From contig KL647301.1 of assembly GCA_000727475.1 (NCBI GenBank), forward strand, positions 434,001-498,000: a DNA stretch of 64,000 nucleotides, given 5' to 3'. A program made the translations under genes and the position numbers. Below the pieces are notes generated by a model. That model was not told the origin of the DNA. It searched no databases and was given only the letters and a program-made list of their open reading frames with translations. This stretch comes from Sarcocystis neurona (taxonomy: Eukaryota; Apicomplexa; Conoidasida; Eucoccidiorida; Sarcocystidae). Position 1 is the first letter of the stretch. Each line of letters begins with the position of its first letter. Of the stretch, positions 45,401 through 57,400 are shown piece by piece.

Positions 45401-48400
45401 CAGCGCGAGGTGCTGTTCGTGACGCGTGCCTATACGCGCCTGCGGCTGTAGGTGTCCCTCTATTTACATCGATATTCGTGTCCAACAGAAAGTAACCCCC
45501 CCCCTCTTCTCACGTCCTCTTCCTCTCCGCACGACTACTACTATTAGTACAGCTGCTGCTGCTGCTAGCGAGGAAGAGTCTGGACGCAGAGATATATACC
45601 CGTGCAGTGCTGTGTCCTGTGCGCGTCACTTCTCAGCAGGAGCCCACCTCGTCGCCGTATTCCACAGACACATTGCTGCTGCTGCTGCTCACTCGACGGA
45701 TGTCTCTGCCTCTGCAGCTCTGGGGCTGCGCGCTGCTGTGCGCTCCTGCTGCTGTGCGCCTTGCTGCCTGCGGCAATTCCGCGGGTTGCTGCTCTGCAGC
45801 ACCGACTTCTTCGTCGGCTTCGGCAGGGCCACTCGATTGCCTTCAGTTGCTTGCGAAGAGGAGGAAGTTGCGTCGGTGTGGTCTCGCTCCAGCACTCGTG
45901 TCTCGGCGCGCTACGTAGTCGGCGTTGCCATCTTCGCTACGCCCGCTGCAGCAGATGCTTCTCATACATACATACACGTATATATGTGGATGTGTATGTA
46001 CACATACACACACATGTATGTATGAGAAGGACATGTATACGTCCACGTATCACTATATAAGCACATATATATATATGCATATGCACATGGATGAATATGT
46101 GTACACATCTACATATATATATAGATATATGCACACTTGCGTATAGAGGTCGTTAGATACGTAGAGAGATATACATACACGGACATGTACATGTACATAT
46201 GTATATATATATGTATATGCATATATACATAAATACATACGTATGTAGATAGATAGATACGTAGGCAGGCACGTATATATGTATATGGATACGTTATCGA
46301 TATAAGTGTCATAGTGTACATACGGACAGACGTTTGCGGCGAAAGAAGAGTTCCACTGAAGAAGTACGTTCGCCGAATCTACAGGGACGGAGGGTGGGAG
46401 TTCTGTGAAACTTCTCTTCCTTGGTGTTTGCTGCAGCAGCAAATCTTTTTTGCCGATTGCCCATGCGTATTCACCCGTCCGCTTCTGTCATTACTGTGTG
46501 CTGCTGTTGTTGTCGCTCCCTACATACTTCCTGTCCAATTTGCATCTCTAGTGCACTAGTACGTACATATATGTTTGTGTATGTATTTGTCTCTCTCTCT
46601 ATATATGTATATATATGTGTACACACACCAGTATATATGTATGTATATCCACGTGTGCATACATTTGCTTACTGTCTCAGTTCCAGGGGTGTTGCGCAGC
46701 ACTTTAATCTGCCCGCATGTATGTAGGTGGTAGTACTTCTACGCGTGGGGAGTGTTGAATGGCTGGTTTCCTCTGGCAGAGACGCATGCAGATATTTATG
46801 TCTGCTGTGCTGCGCAGCGGCTCCTGACGCTGGCGAGGTCGTTACCCGAGGCAGCGCGACTTGTTCTGGCGTTCAGTTTCTCCTTCTGCGAGATGGAAGT
46901 CAAAACTTTCTTCTCCATATTCTCTCCTCGATATCCACAGGCACGCCAACACACCAACACGGCAAACCCCATACATATGTGTGGAGATAGAGGTAGAGCA
47001 GCAGGAGCAGCAGCAGCTCCGCGGCAGGAGGAAACTAGCAGCAGCATCGACTGCAACAGCAGCAGCAGCAACAGCAGCAATAGCATCAGCGACAGTGGTA
47101 GCAACAGCAGCAGCAACAGCAGGAACAGGAACAGCATCAGCAACAGCAGTAAAAGCAGCAGCAACAACAGTGATAGCACCAGCAGCAGCAGTGATAACAA
47201 CAGCAGCAGCAACAGCAGTGATAGCAGCAGCAGGGATGGCAGCAGCAGCCGTACTTGAAGCGGCAGCCACAGCAGTGGCAGCAGAAACAGCAGCAGCAGT
47301 AGTAGCACCAGCAGCAGCTACAGCAGGAATAGCAGCAGCAGCTGCAGCGGTGATAGCAACAGCAGCAGCAGCAGTAACAGCGGCAGCAGCAGCAAAGGTA
47401 ACGGCAACAGCGTGGATGACCACAGCAGCAGTAGCATTAACAATAGCAGCAACAGCACCAGTGATAGCAGCAGCAGCAGGAGCGCCGCTAGCAGTCGCAG
47501 TGATAGCAACGGCAACAGGAGCGGCAGCAAAGCAGCAACAGAAGCAACCGGGTAAGCAACTGCAGTAGCAGCATCGGACGCATTAGAAAAACAGGCGGCA
47601 GCGTTAGCAGCAGCAGGAGGAACAAGGAAGCAAGAGAAACGCCATTGCAAGTGGGAGACGTACAAGAGAAATAGCAACAGTAGAGGTGCCAGTAGCAACA
47701 AGCGCCACAGAGCATAACGGAAGAGGCTCGCAGGAACAGCAGCTGCAACGGCAGCTGCAGCAGAAGCGCCACCAGCTGCTGCAGCAGGGCCGCAGCTGCA
47801 GCTGAAACACTAGCACGAGCAGCAGCAACACGAGCACCTGCAACAGGTACACTCGCACCTGCAGCGGCAACACTCGCACCTGCAGCGGCAACACTCGCAC
47901 CTGCAGCAGCAACACAGGCACCCACAGCAACCCTAGCACCTGCGGCAGCAACACTAGCAGCTGCAGCAGTAACACTAGCATTTCAACCAGCAACACTAGC
48001 ACCTGCACCGCAGCACTAGCAGCTGCAGGAGCAGCTCCAGCAGTGAATGCGTATAGAAGGCAGAAACAGCAGAAAAGGCGGCAGCAGCAGCAACAGTGCT
48101 GCGAGTTTCAGATGCCGGACATCAAAAGGCAGCAGCAGCAGGAGCTGATCTAAGACTGTAGACGCTGCTACCGCAGCTGCAGCAGTAGAATTCGAGTACC
48201 CGGTTCAGAAGAATGTTACCAGGAACGGCACGACGGAATCTTTCCTGGTCGCCAAAGCAGCAGCAGCAACGATGGTAGATTTTCATTGCAGAAGTGAGAA
48301 ATTTCAACACCAAGAAGCAGCGGCAGCAGCAGCTGTAATGACACGAGCAGCGACACAAGAAAGAAAGGCAGCCGCAGCGGCAGCAGCAGTTGTGATAACA

Positions 48401-51400
48401 CGAGCAGCGGGATCACGATCGGCGCATGCAGCTACACGCAGAGCACCGTCTACTAAAAAGCGATTTGCGTGTTTTGCTCGACAGTCCGGGGATGGCAGGA
48501 GGCGGCGCTGTTGTCGCAGGGTCAGCAGCAGCAACAGGAGCGACGTTGTTCCTCTGCATTTTAGGAGCGCAGCAGCAGCAGCAGAAGGCCAGCCGCAATA
48601 GCAGCTGCTGCCGGCAGTACAAAGGGATTGCTGTGTGCAGGAAGGCAGCGAGAAGAAGTGCTGCCGTTCTGCAGTGGGGTTGTGAACGGAGCAGCAGCAG
48701 CGGTGCGGCAGCGCCGACGGCCGCAGGCACGCGCAGCCTCTCTTCAGCAGCAGACACAGGCCAGGAGCAGCAATTCAGCAGCAGTCGCCGAGGCAGCAGC
48801 ACCAGCGCGTGCGCGCAGAGGAACCGAGATATTTGTTGCAGCTCTCTTTGGCGATACGCGATGAACCGCAGCTGCAGCAGTTCCTGACGGAAGCAGCAAC
48901 ACTCTTCAGACGAGGCGGCAGCAACGGCAGCACGCAGAAAAAGTTGTCCAGCCATTCTCGAATGAAAGGCGGAGGCGCAGAGCTATACAGGTTTCTCGAG
49001 TACTCTGTCTTCTCTGCTCCCGTGCTGTGATTCCGCTGCTACTGCCGCCGCTGCTGCTGTCACTGCTTCTGCTGCTGCCACTGCTGCTGCTGCTTCCCCC
49101 AGCCACTGTTGCTGCTGCCGCTAGGTGCCGGCTGAGGCGCCGCTAGGGCGTGTGACTCACTGCTACGGGCTCCTCTCTTCTTTTTCTTTCTATCTCTCCC
49201 TCGTTCTTTTCCCTTCTCTTATGTGGCCCCACGTTCTGCGTCTTGCGGGCCCCCCTTTCTCTTCTACTTCCCGTTTTCTTCTTGTTCCTGCGGCGCCCTG
49301 GTCTCCCTCGCGAGTATCTGGTGTGAACCCCTACTTGGTGTTTTGCTGGTGCAGCACTCCTGGAAGTGCTTCCGCGCGCCGTGCTGCTGCTGCCGCTGCT
49401 GTTGGCGTTCCTTCTGCCGGCCGCACGCTGCTGCTCCTGTTGCTGCGCGTCGGCTGCTGCTGCTGCGGCAGCGTTTGCTGCGGCGTGGGTGCTGTAGCTG
49501 TTGCTACGGCTGCCTCCCCTTTTGTCGCCCGAGCTCGAGCTGCTGCTCTGCTGCCCCCTGCTGCTCCTTACCTGTTCTTCTTTTCGTCTTCTTCTGCCCG
49601 TCTTTTCCTCCGTCTTCCTCTCCTTTTCCTTCTGTGTGTTCCCGTCCCTCCGCGTCTCATCTTCTTCTTCTACAGCTTCTCCTCTTGCGTCTTTTTTTCC
49701 CTTCTTTTCCTTTCCTGCATTCGGTTTCCTCGTCCGCCGGCCTCTGTCGTCTCCCTTTTGCCCCGCCCTTTTCGCGTTCCCCACTTTCTTGTTCATCTTC
49801 CCTTCTCTGTTCTCTTCGAATAGGAGCCGCTGAAACTGCTGCTGGAAACCCTGGGGAACTGCTTCTACGACGTCCTGCGGCCTGCGATGCTTGCATGCGA
49901 TAACGTTGAGATTCTCTGGTATGTGGTGCAACCCGCGCTCTCAACAAAGTCCTCAAAAATACCGGAGCAGCTTTGCTACGCTACGACCTCCGTAGATGTC
50001 TCCTTCTCTCTGTCTCTCACTTTCTCCTGACAAAAAAAATATACATATATATGTACGCGCCTTTATATATGCAACCTACACATAAAGTACACACATGTAT
50101 CTATATATAGATGGATAGATAAATGCATGCATCTTCACATATATACGTAAGTTAAATGTACACATATGTATATAGAGAGAGGAGAAAGAGAGAGGGACAG
50201 CAATATATATAAGTGTACGTATATATGTGTAAGCTATATACATACATATACGTATATAGAGAGAGTAATGCATGCACCTGTACATACACACGTAAGTCAC
50301 ATACGTATATAAATACGTGTGTGTATGTGTGGAGAGATAGTAGGATCTAAACACTTTCATGTGTGTGTGTGTGTTTGGTAAGAACGTCTGTATATATTTA
50401 GACGAGAAGAGCGCGGGAAGCGATCTTGCAGGTTCGTGCAGATGCGTGTGGGGCGTCGTCGAGGCGGTGCACCTGAGTAGATCTCTATCTGCATGTATGT
50501 GTGGCTGCTGCTGCTGCTGCTGCGAGGCATGCGTCGTGAACTCGCCTCGCCCACAGCGGGTGAGAGGTTTCTACGCACCGCCCCTGCTGCCCCCGTCTGC
50601 TTCTGGCCGCGCACCCGTGGCTGGCCCGACGTCGTTTTCCTTTCTGCATTCTTCTCCCTTCCGAACTCCCTTATCCGCTTCCTCTGCATGTGTGCACAGG
50701 GGACCGACCGTGCTGCGTGAGACCTGCACTCTCAGCAGCACGTGCGCCTGACAGCAAGTGCGTCACGTCGCCTCCCTCTGTCTCATGTGTCTCATATGTA
50801 CACATATATACGTGTACGATACCTCTCTCTCTATATATATTTTCTGCGAGCGATAGTGTGTAGGTTTGTATATGTGTACAAGACTTACATATATGTATAC
50901 ACGTGTAAGATGTATATGTGTGTCTACCTGCAATATATGTGTGTACGTAGATGCGTATGTAAGTGCACACATATATATAGTTGTAGGAGTGTATAAACGT
51001 GGCTGATGTATGCGTATATACATATCTATCTTATACGTATGCTCCACACATATATACGCATGGACGTGTGCAGTGTCTACACGCATATACGTGTATGATA
51101 CACGTGTATATGTCTGTAAGCGTACATGACATATATATATGTTTTGCGTATGTATATACACGTGGCTGGTGGGTATTTGTAGAGCAGAGGTACGTATATA
51201 TCTGATATGTATGGTCACTACATATATGTATGTGTGATACATGCGTGACTACTATCTGTGTGTGGGCGCCTGTGTAACGCGCATGTCTCCGTGCCGCATG
51301 CATGTCGAGCACACATGCACTTTTTGTTGCATGCAGCGAAATTGCGGAGACGCTGCTGCTGGACGTGCTGGAGACCCAGGAGCTGAAGCGCCGTGCGTTG

Positions 51401-54400
51401 AAAACGGCTGCCGATCTCTCGCCGGTGTTGGTGATTCTCTACCACCTTCTCCACGTAAGTTCGTCGTCTTGCAGTCGGTAACCTGCTGCGCGCGGAAGAA
51501 GAGTCTTGTCGTCTACCTGTGTGAGGGCGGAGGGGGGCAGCTGGTGGCATAAATGCATGCAAGTGAGTTCTGCATAGCCACGCACATAGGTGTACTGTCC
51601 CACACGCGTGAATTTCGTATATTAACACTCGTAAGTACAGCTGGACATATGCGTGGAGAACTCCGTACAGGACTGCGCGCAAGGGGTGTGCGCCTCTGTG
51701 TGGGTGTCTGTACACCAGATTCGGTGGACAGACAGCAAGTGCGTGTGCACGCCCGGGTGTATGTACACTTGAGCTTGTGAAGACCAAACGGGGACGCGCC
51801 CGTGCGTGTGTGCGTGTACACTAGACAGCAGGTGGGTGTATGGGTTCACGTGTATGTACACTGGGTTAGATCACCAGCAAGTGGGTCTGCGTCCCTGTGT
51901 GTATGTACACTAGACTACATGAACAGCAAAGGGGTGTGTCCTTGAGTGTATGTACACTAGAGTATGAGGAGGACTCGCGTCCACGGGGTCGGTGGATTGA
52001 CACGTGTCTTCGCGCTAGCGCAATCCGACGCCGCATGGGTCATCTTCGCAAGGCGCTTAGGAGGAGGCGTACTTTTGTGCGGTAGACCCGCTCTTCTGTA
52101 CAGTCGAATCTTCCCTGTTGCATTTTCTCTGCTGCCCCACGAACAAGCGGAGCTTCGCTTTGACCCGAGTGCATATGTAAGGGTGGTTGCACGCGGCACG
52201 CAGATGGTGTCTGCGAGCATTTGCGCCGCGAGGACTCTGCAACACCCGCAGACATCAAGAGGAGGAAAGACGCCTGCATGCGTGCATGCATGCTGCATGC
52301 GTTTCAGCGTGAAGGGCTGTTACAGCGTCACGGGAGGCAGCGTTTTCAACGTTTGTTCTTGTAGGAAAGCAGCGAGCGGTGTTACGTGTGAATTTGCTGC
52401 GCTGGGCGTCGTGCTGCTGCCGTGTGGGGTTGCTGCGGTCGATTGCTGCTGTAGCTCGACACGAACTTTGCCTGCGCTTCTGACACGTCTGTGCGTCTGC
52501 GTGGCTGCCCACGAGTCAGACAGTTAGCCCTGCTGGCTTCGGGTGGATGTGCAAAACTTTTCCTTCGACGTGGTGTGCGGGGCCTCGGGCTTCGTTGAAC
52601 ATACAACTCTTGGCGTTCTCTTTTTTGCTGCGAACATTTCTGTTCGCCGGAGGACGTGCGTGGGTGGACGCGGCGATTCTTTGGAGTGTACGTACACCGC
52701 GTTTTCGTTATTTGAAGTGTACGTACACCTCACACTTCCATGGAGTCGATGCGTCCTGTGGCAACACTGTCCGAGTGTGTGCACCGGCACTACTCGCTTG
52801 TTAGCACTTCCTTGCCTGCTGCTTCTCCATGATAATATTGTCGGCCTCTTGGCGCCGTGTCGCCTGTTTGACTGCTTTGACCGCCTGTATTGGCCTCGTC
52901 ACAGACACTTGGGTTTTTCTTCTCCTCCTTTTCCTTCGCCCGTCCCTCGCAAGTGTACGTACACCGCACACGCAGTTGTCCTGTCTCGGAAGATCCCCCG
53001 TAGCCGTGCGGCATCGATTGAACGGGCTGTTTCTGTGCGTCACCGAAGTCCTTCTCCCTCTTATTGCTGCTCTTGTCCTTCATTTGCTGCCTTCGCCCTG
53101 GGCCTGGGCCCCCCAAATTGTTTTTCGTTGTGTGTCCTTCTCCTCTTCCTCCCCCTCTCCGCTGCTGCTGCAGGATGTCCAGGAGCGCCTCACGTTCCGC
53201 TGCGACGCGTTCATCAACGCAAAAATCAAAAAATACGTCCCCACCGACCAAGACTGCGCTGCCGTTCTTCTCTCTGTGTAAGTTGCCAACATCTGCCACC
53301 AGGATAATCGAAGCCCTGTCTTCATATACACACATACTTACATATATATATACACGTACGTCTCCATATATATTTATATAGATGTATATGTATAAAAGTG
53401 TTTAGCTCTGCGTAGTATGTACGTTCTCGTACGTCTGCATCTCCCTCTACGTATGCACGAGTGGACTTGCGACTCTCTCTGCGTCTTCGGTTTTCATTTG
53501 CTGTTCCACCGTCCGGGTATCCGTCCATCGAGAGTTCTTCGCACCCGTCCGTTTCTGCTGGTCTTGTGTTTCTGCCGTAGCTCGCTGGAGCGGCTCCCGC
53601 ACACCAGCTGACGGCTAGCTGCAGCAGTGACACTCGAAAGCCTGGGAAAAGGGCGACTAGCTGCAGCAGCACACAACACGAGAGCCAAACGGCATTTCAA
53701 GCAGCAGCCGGATGAGTCCCCGGTCGTCGGTGCCGCAGAGCGGCGTCCACTCTGCGGGGTGTGCGTGAGGAGGAGAAAGCGCAGCAGCAGCAGCGGCAGC
53801 CACGTGGCTAGCTGCTCCAGGAGTAGCACGACACACAGCACTAGCTAGCCGTGCAGCAGCAGTCAACCCGCGCCGACCTCTATGTACGTCAACCTCTTTT
53901 TTTTTTCCTGAAGAGTCCGGGATGTACACATGACGACGCTCTCACTGTGGCCAGTGCTGATCAGAAGCTGCGCGTTGCTCTATAGACGCGTCGACGCAGA
54001 GACTCTCCATAAGTGTGTATACGCGCATATATAGGTATTCATGTGGCTAGGATACACTCGGTGACGACCGTATCTTTGCTCCATCAAGGTCTGCGGCGGT
54101 TTACTCCCATTGCCTTCGCTGCTCTTCTTCTTCTGCTGCTGCACAGCGCATGAGTCGGGTCATTCACATGCGTTTCTTGCGCCGGTGCGGATGTACCTGT
54201 GTGTGAAAAATAACGCGCTACTTCACATATCTGTGTGCGTCTCTTTTATATGTGTACGCATATACGTAGTCCAAGTTCATCCCATAAACGGATACACGCG
54301 AATTACCATCCTACATATATATATATATATATGTGTATGTATATATGTACACACGCACACACACACACACATATATACAACCATATAAATACATGTATAT

Positions 54401-57400
54401 GCAGTCCAAGTACACCATACATACGTACACCGTATCAGTACCCTGCAGATACATATATATATATATATATATGTATGTGTACACATAAACATGTGTACAC
54501 ATGTGTACGTAATCCAAGTACACCCTACATACGGACTGACGCGAGTCACCACCCCACGCATATATATATATATATAGTAGTATATATAGTGTANNNNNNN
54601 NNNNNNNNNNNNNNNNNNNNNNNNNNNNNNNNNNNNNNNNNNNNNNNNNNNNNNNNNNNNNNNNNNNNNNNNNNNNNNNNNNNNNNNNNNNNNNNNNNNN
54701 NNNNNNNNNNNNNNNNNNNNNNNNNNNNNNNNNNNNNNNNNNNNNNNNNNNNNNNNNNNNNNNNNNNNNNNNNNNNNNNNNNNNNNNNNNNNNNNNNNNN
54801 NNNNNNNNNNNNNNNNNNNNNNNNNNNNNNNNNNNNNNNNNNNNNNNNNNNNNNNNNNNNNNNNNNNNNNNNNNNNNNNNNNNNNNNNNNNNNNNNNNNN
54901 NNNNNNNNNNNNNNNNNNNNNNNNNNNNNNNNNNNNNNNNNNNNNNNNNNNNNNNNNNNNNNNNNNNNNNNNNNNNNNNNNNNNNNNNNNNNNNNNNNNN
55001 NNNNNNNNNNNNNNNNNNNNNNNNNNNNNNNNNNNNNNNNATACGGACTGACGCGAGTCACCACCCCACGCATATATATATATATATATAGGTATATATA
55101 TGTATATATATATATATACGCACACACAAACACCTAGGCGTAGCAGGTGATCTGAATGGTTTTGTAGTAAGGACAGGACACGTGAAATTTATGTGTGTGC
55201 GCTTCTCACTATGACATATATATACATATACATATACGTATATATATATATATATATACGATATCACTATGTATCTATGTATCTATATATCTGTCTGTAA
55301 ACATATGTGTACATATATATATATGCGTGTATCCAGGTATCCCTGTAAATATATACACGTACGAACATAAATATGTATATATGTATATATATGCGGTGAG
55401 GCGAACAGGGCACTAATCTTGTACGTATGCATATGTATGTGTATATATTCAACACTTCCTTGGCCACACGCTCCCTCGGTTTCCTTTTTCTTGAGTTGTC
55501 TGCAAACAGTGAGGCTTCGTATGTGCATGCAGTCACGTACCCGTGCTTGTACATACTTTTAGGAGCCTGCGACAAGTGCGGATCTCTGCGTACGTCTTAA
55601 CAGAACCATATACACGCATGCATGCATATAGCTCTCTCTACATATATTTCCTCTCTTTGTCTCTGTCTCTATACACACGCGTATAAATAGAAGTATGGAT
55701 ATCTATGTGTTACACATATATATACGTATATGTGTATGTGCATGCCAGTGCGTGCGCAGGTGTGTATGCACGAGTGTGCGGAAGTGATGGCCAGTTCAGT
55801 GTAATTGCGTTTGTCGAAAACGTGTTTTCCCTCTTTTCTTCCTGGACTTCTTCTGGTGCACCGCCTGTGTGCGCGCACTCTCAGAGTTTCCCCGGTGCTG
55901 CAGCAGCCTTCGCCTCGCGTTGCTGCATCAGCTGCTTCTGAAAAAACTGGCTCTGCTGCTGTTGCTGCTGCGTCTGCTACGCCTGAGTGGCCGGCAGAAG
56001 CAGCCGCTGCAGCTGAGCGGAGTGCTGCTGCTGCGCCTTCTTCTGCGGCAGCTGCTGGTCCGCTCTCTGCTGCTGCTGCCGTGGATTCTGCTCCACCTGC
56101 TTCGTCGGCTTCCTCTGGGGGGGCGGCGAGACAAAAAGTGCTGCTTCTACCGCCGGTGCAGCAGGCGTTGGCTCTGATTACTTTGCTGCGACGCGGGGGC
56201 CTCGAGCGAGACGCGTGCACTTCCCTCTGCAGCGCAGCTTTTGAGGCAGCTGTTGCTTGCTTACAGCAACAATGTAAAGCAGCAGCAAGGCAGTGGCTAG
56301 CTCGAGCCACGCTGCTGCTGCATGCTGCTGCTCCTGCCTTTCCTCCTGATGCAACGGCGGCTGTCCTTCCGCTTGCGCAGCAGCAGCAGCGCATGCCTGT
56401 GGCACTTGCGCTGCGGAGGGCGTGCAAAGCGTGGTGCCGACGCTGCAGCAGCAGCAACAGCGGAAGCGCGTCGTCGGCTGCGACTGCAGCTGCTCCTTCG
56501 AGTCGCAAGGCGGGAGCAGCAGCAGGAGTGAACGGAGAAGCAAAAAACGTGAGCTTTTTTGTGGCTCGTGATCAACAACAACAAGGAGCAGCAGAGGCAG
56601 CAGACGGTTACAGCGCTTCTGCCCTTGCGTCTTGCCGCCGCTCCACAGAGCCGCAAGCAGGAACGACAGCCCTCCCAAAAGATGAAGCAGCAGCAGGAGA
56701 TGCAGGAGAGAATGCACCAGCAGAGGCAGGTGGAGCAAGACGAGAGGGTAACGAGAGCGAGGAAGAAGTCGCTGCATATGAAGAAGAAGTCCTCGAAGGC
56801 CTGTGGCACCGTGTAGTGCTGCATTTGCTGCTGCTGAGACATCTGCGGGCGATCCACCATTTTGCGAGTGCGCTGGAAGAGGTCGACGCGACGCTGCTGC
56901 TGCCTCGCATGCAGCAGGAGGTCGGGCTGCCTCTTGAAGAGACGCAGCTGCGGCAGTGGCGTCCGCTGGGAGACAGCAACCGAAGGCAGGACTACTCCAC
57001 GAGCAACAGCAGCAGCGGGTCCTCCAGGCCGCGAGGCGCAGTCGGATCTGCTGGTGCTGCTGCTGGTCCCCTGGCGGCTGACCCACACGCTGCTGCTCCT
57101 TTTTGTGCCCGTGGAGAAGAAGAAGCACAAGAAGAGAAGAAAGGAGGAGGAGGAGGCGAACGGAGAGGGCTGCTGCAGTGGCTGCTTCCTGTCGTCAAAG
57201 AGCCGTCACCGTACGACGCGCATGCAGAACTGGAGAAAATGCTGCGGGAGAGCACCGAAGCCATTTTTACAGATACTGTCGCCTTCTTCTGTCTCCCGTT
57301 AAGAAAGATTCTCAGTCAGCTGCCGCTGCCCGCTGCCGGTCCCGCGGTCTCTGCCGCCACTGCTGCTGCTACTGCTGCTGCTGCTACTGCTGCGAGTCGT

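Noticed and set aside
46861..47568. 235-codon Ala-rich ORF and its Leu/Val mirror frames
   Set aside because: Triplet-repeat translation. The conserved COG3 residues in this area are in another frame ([11 protein letters not shown]...).
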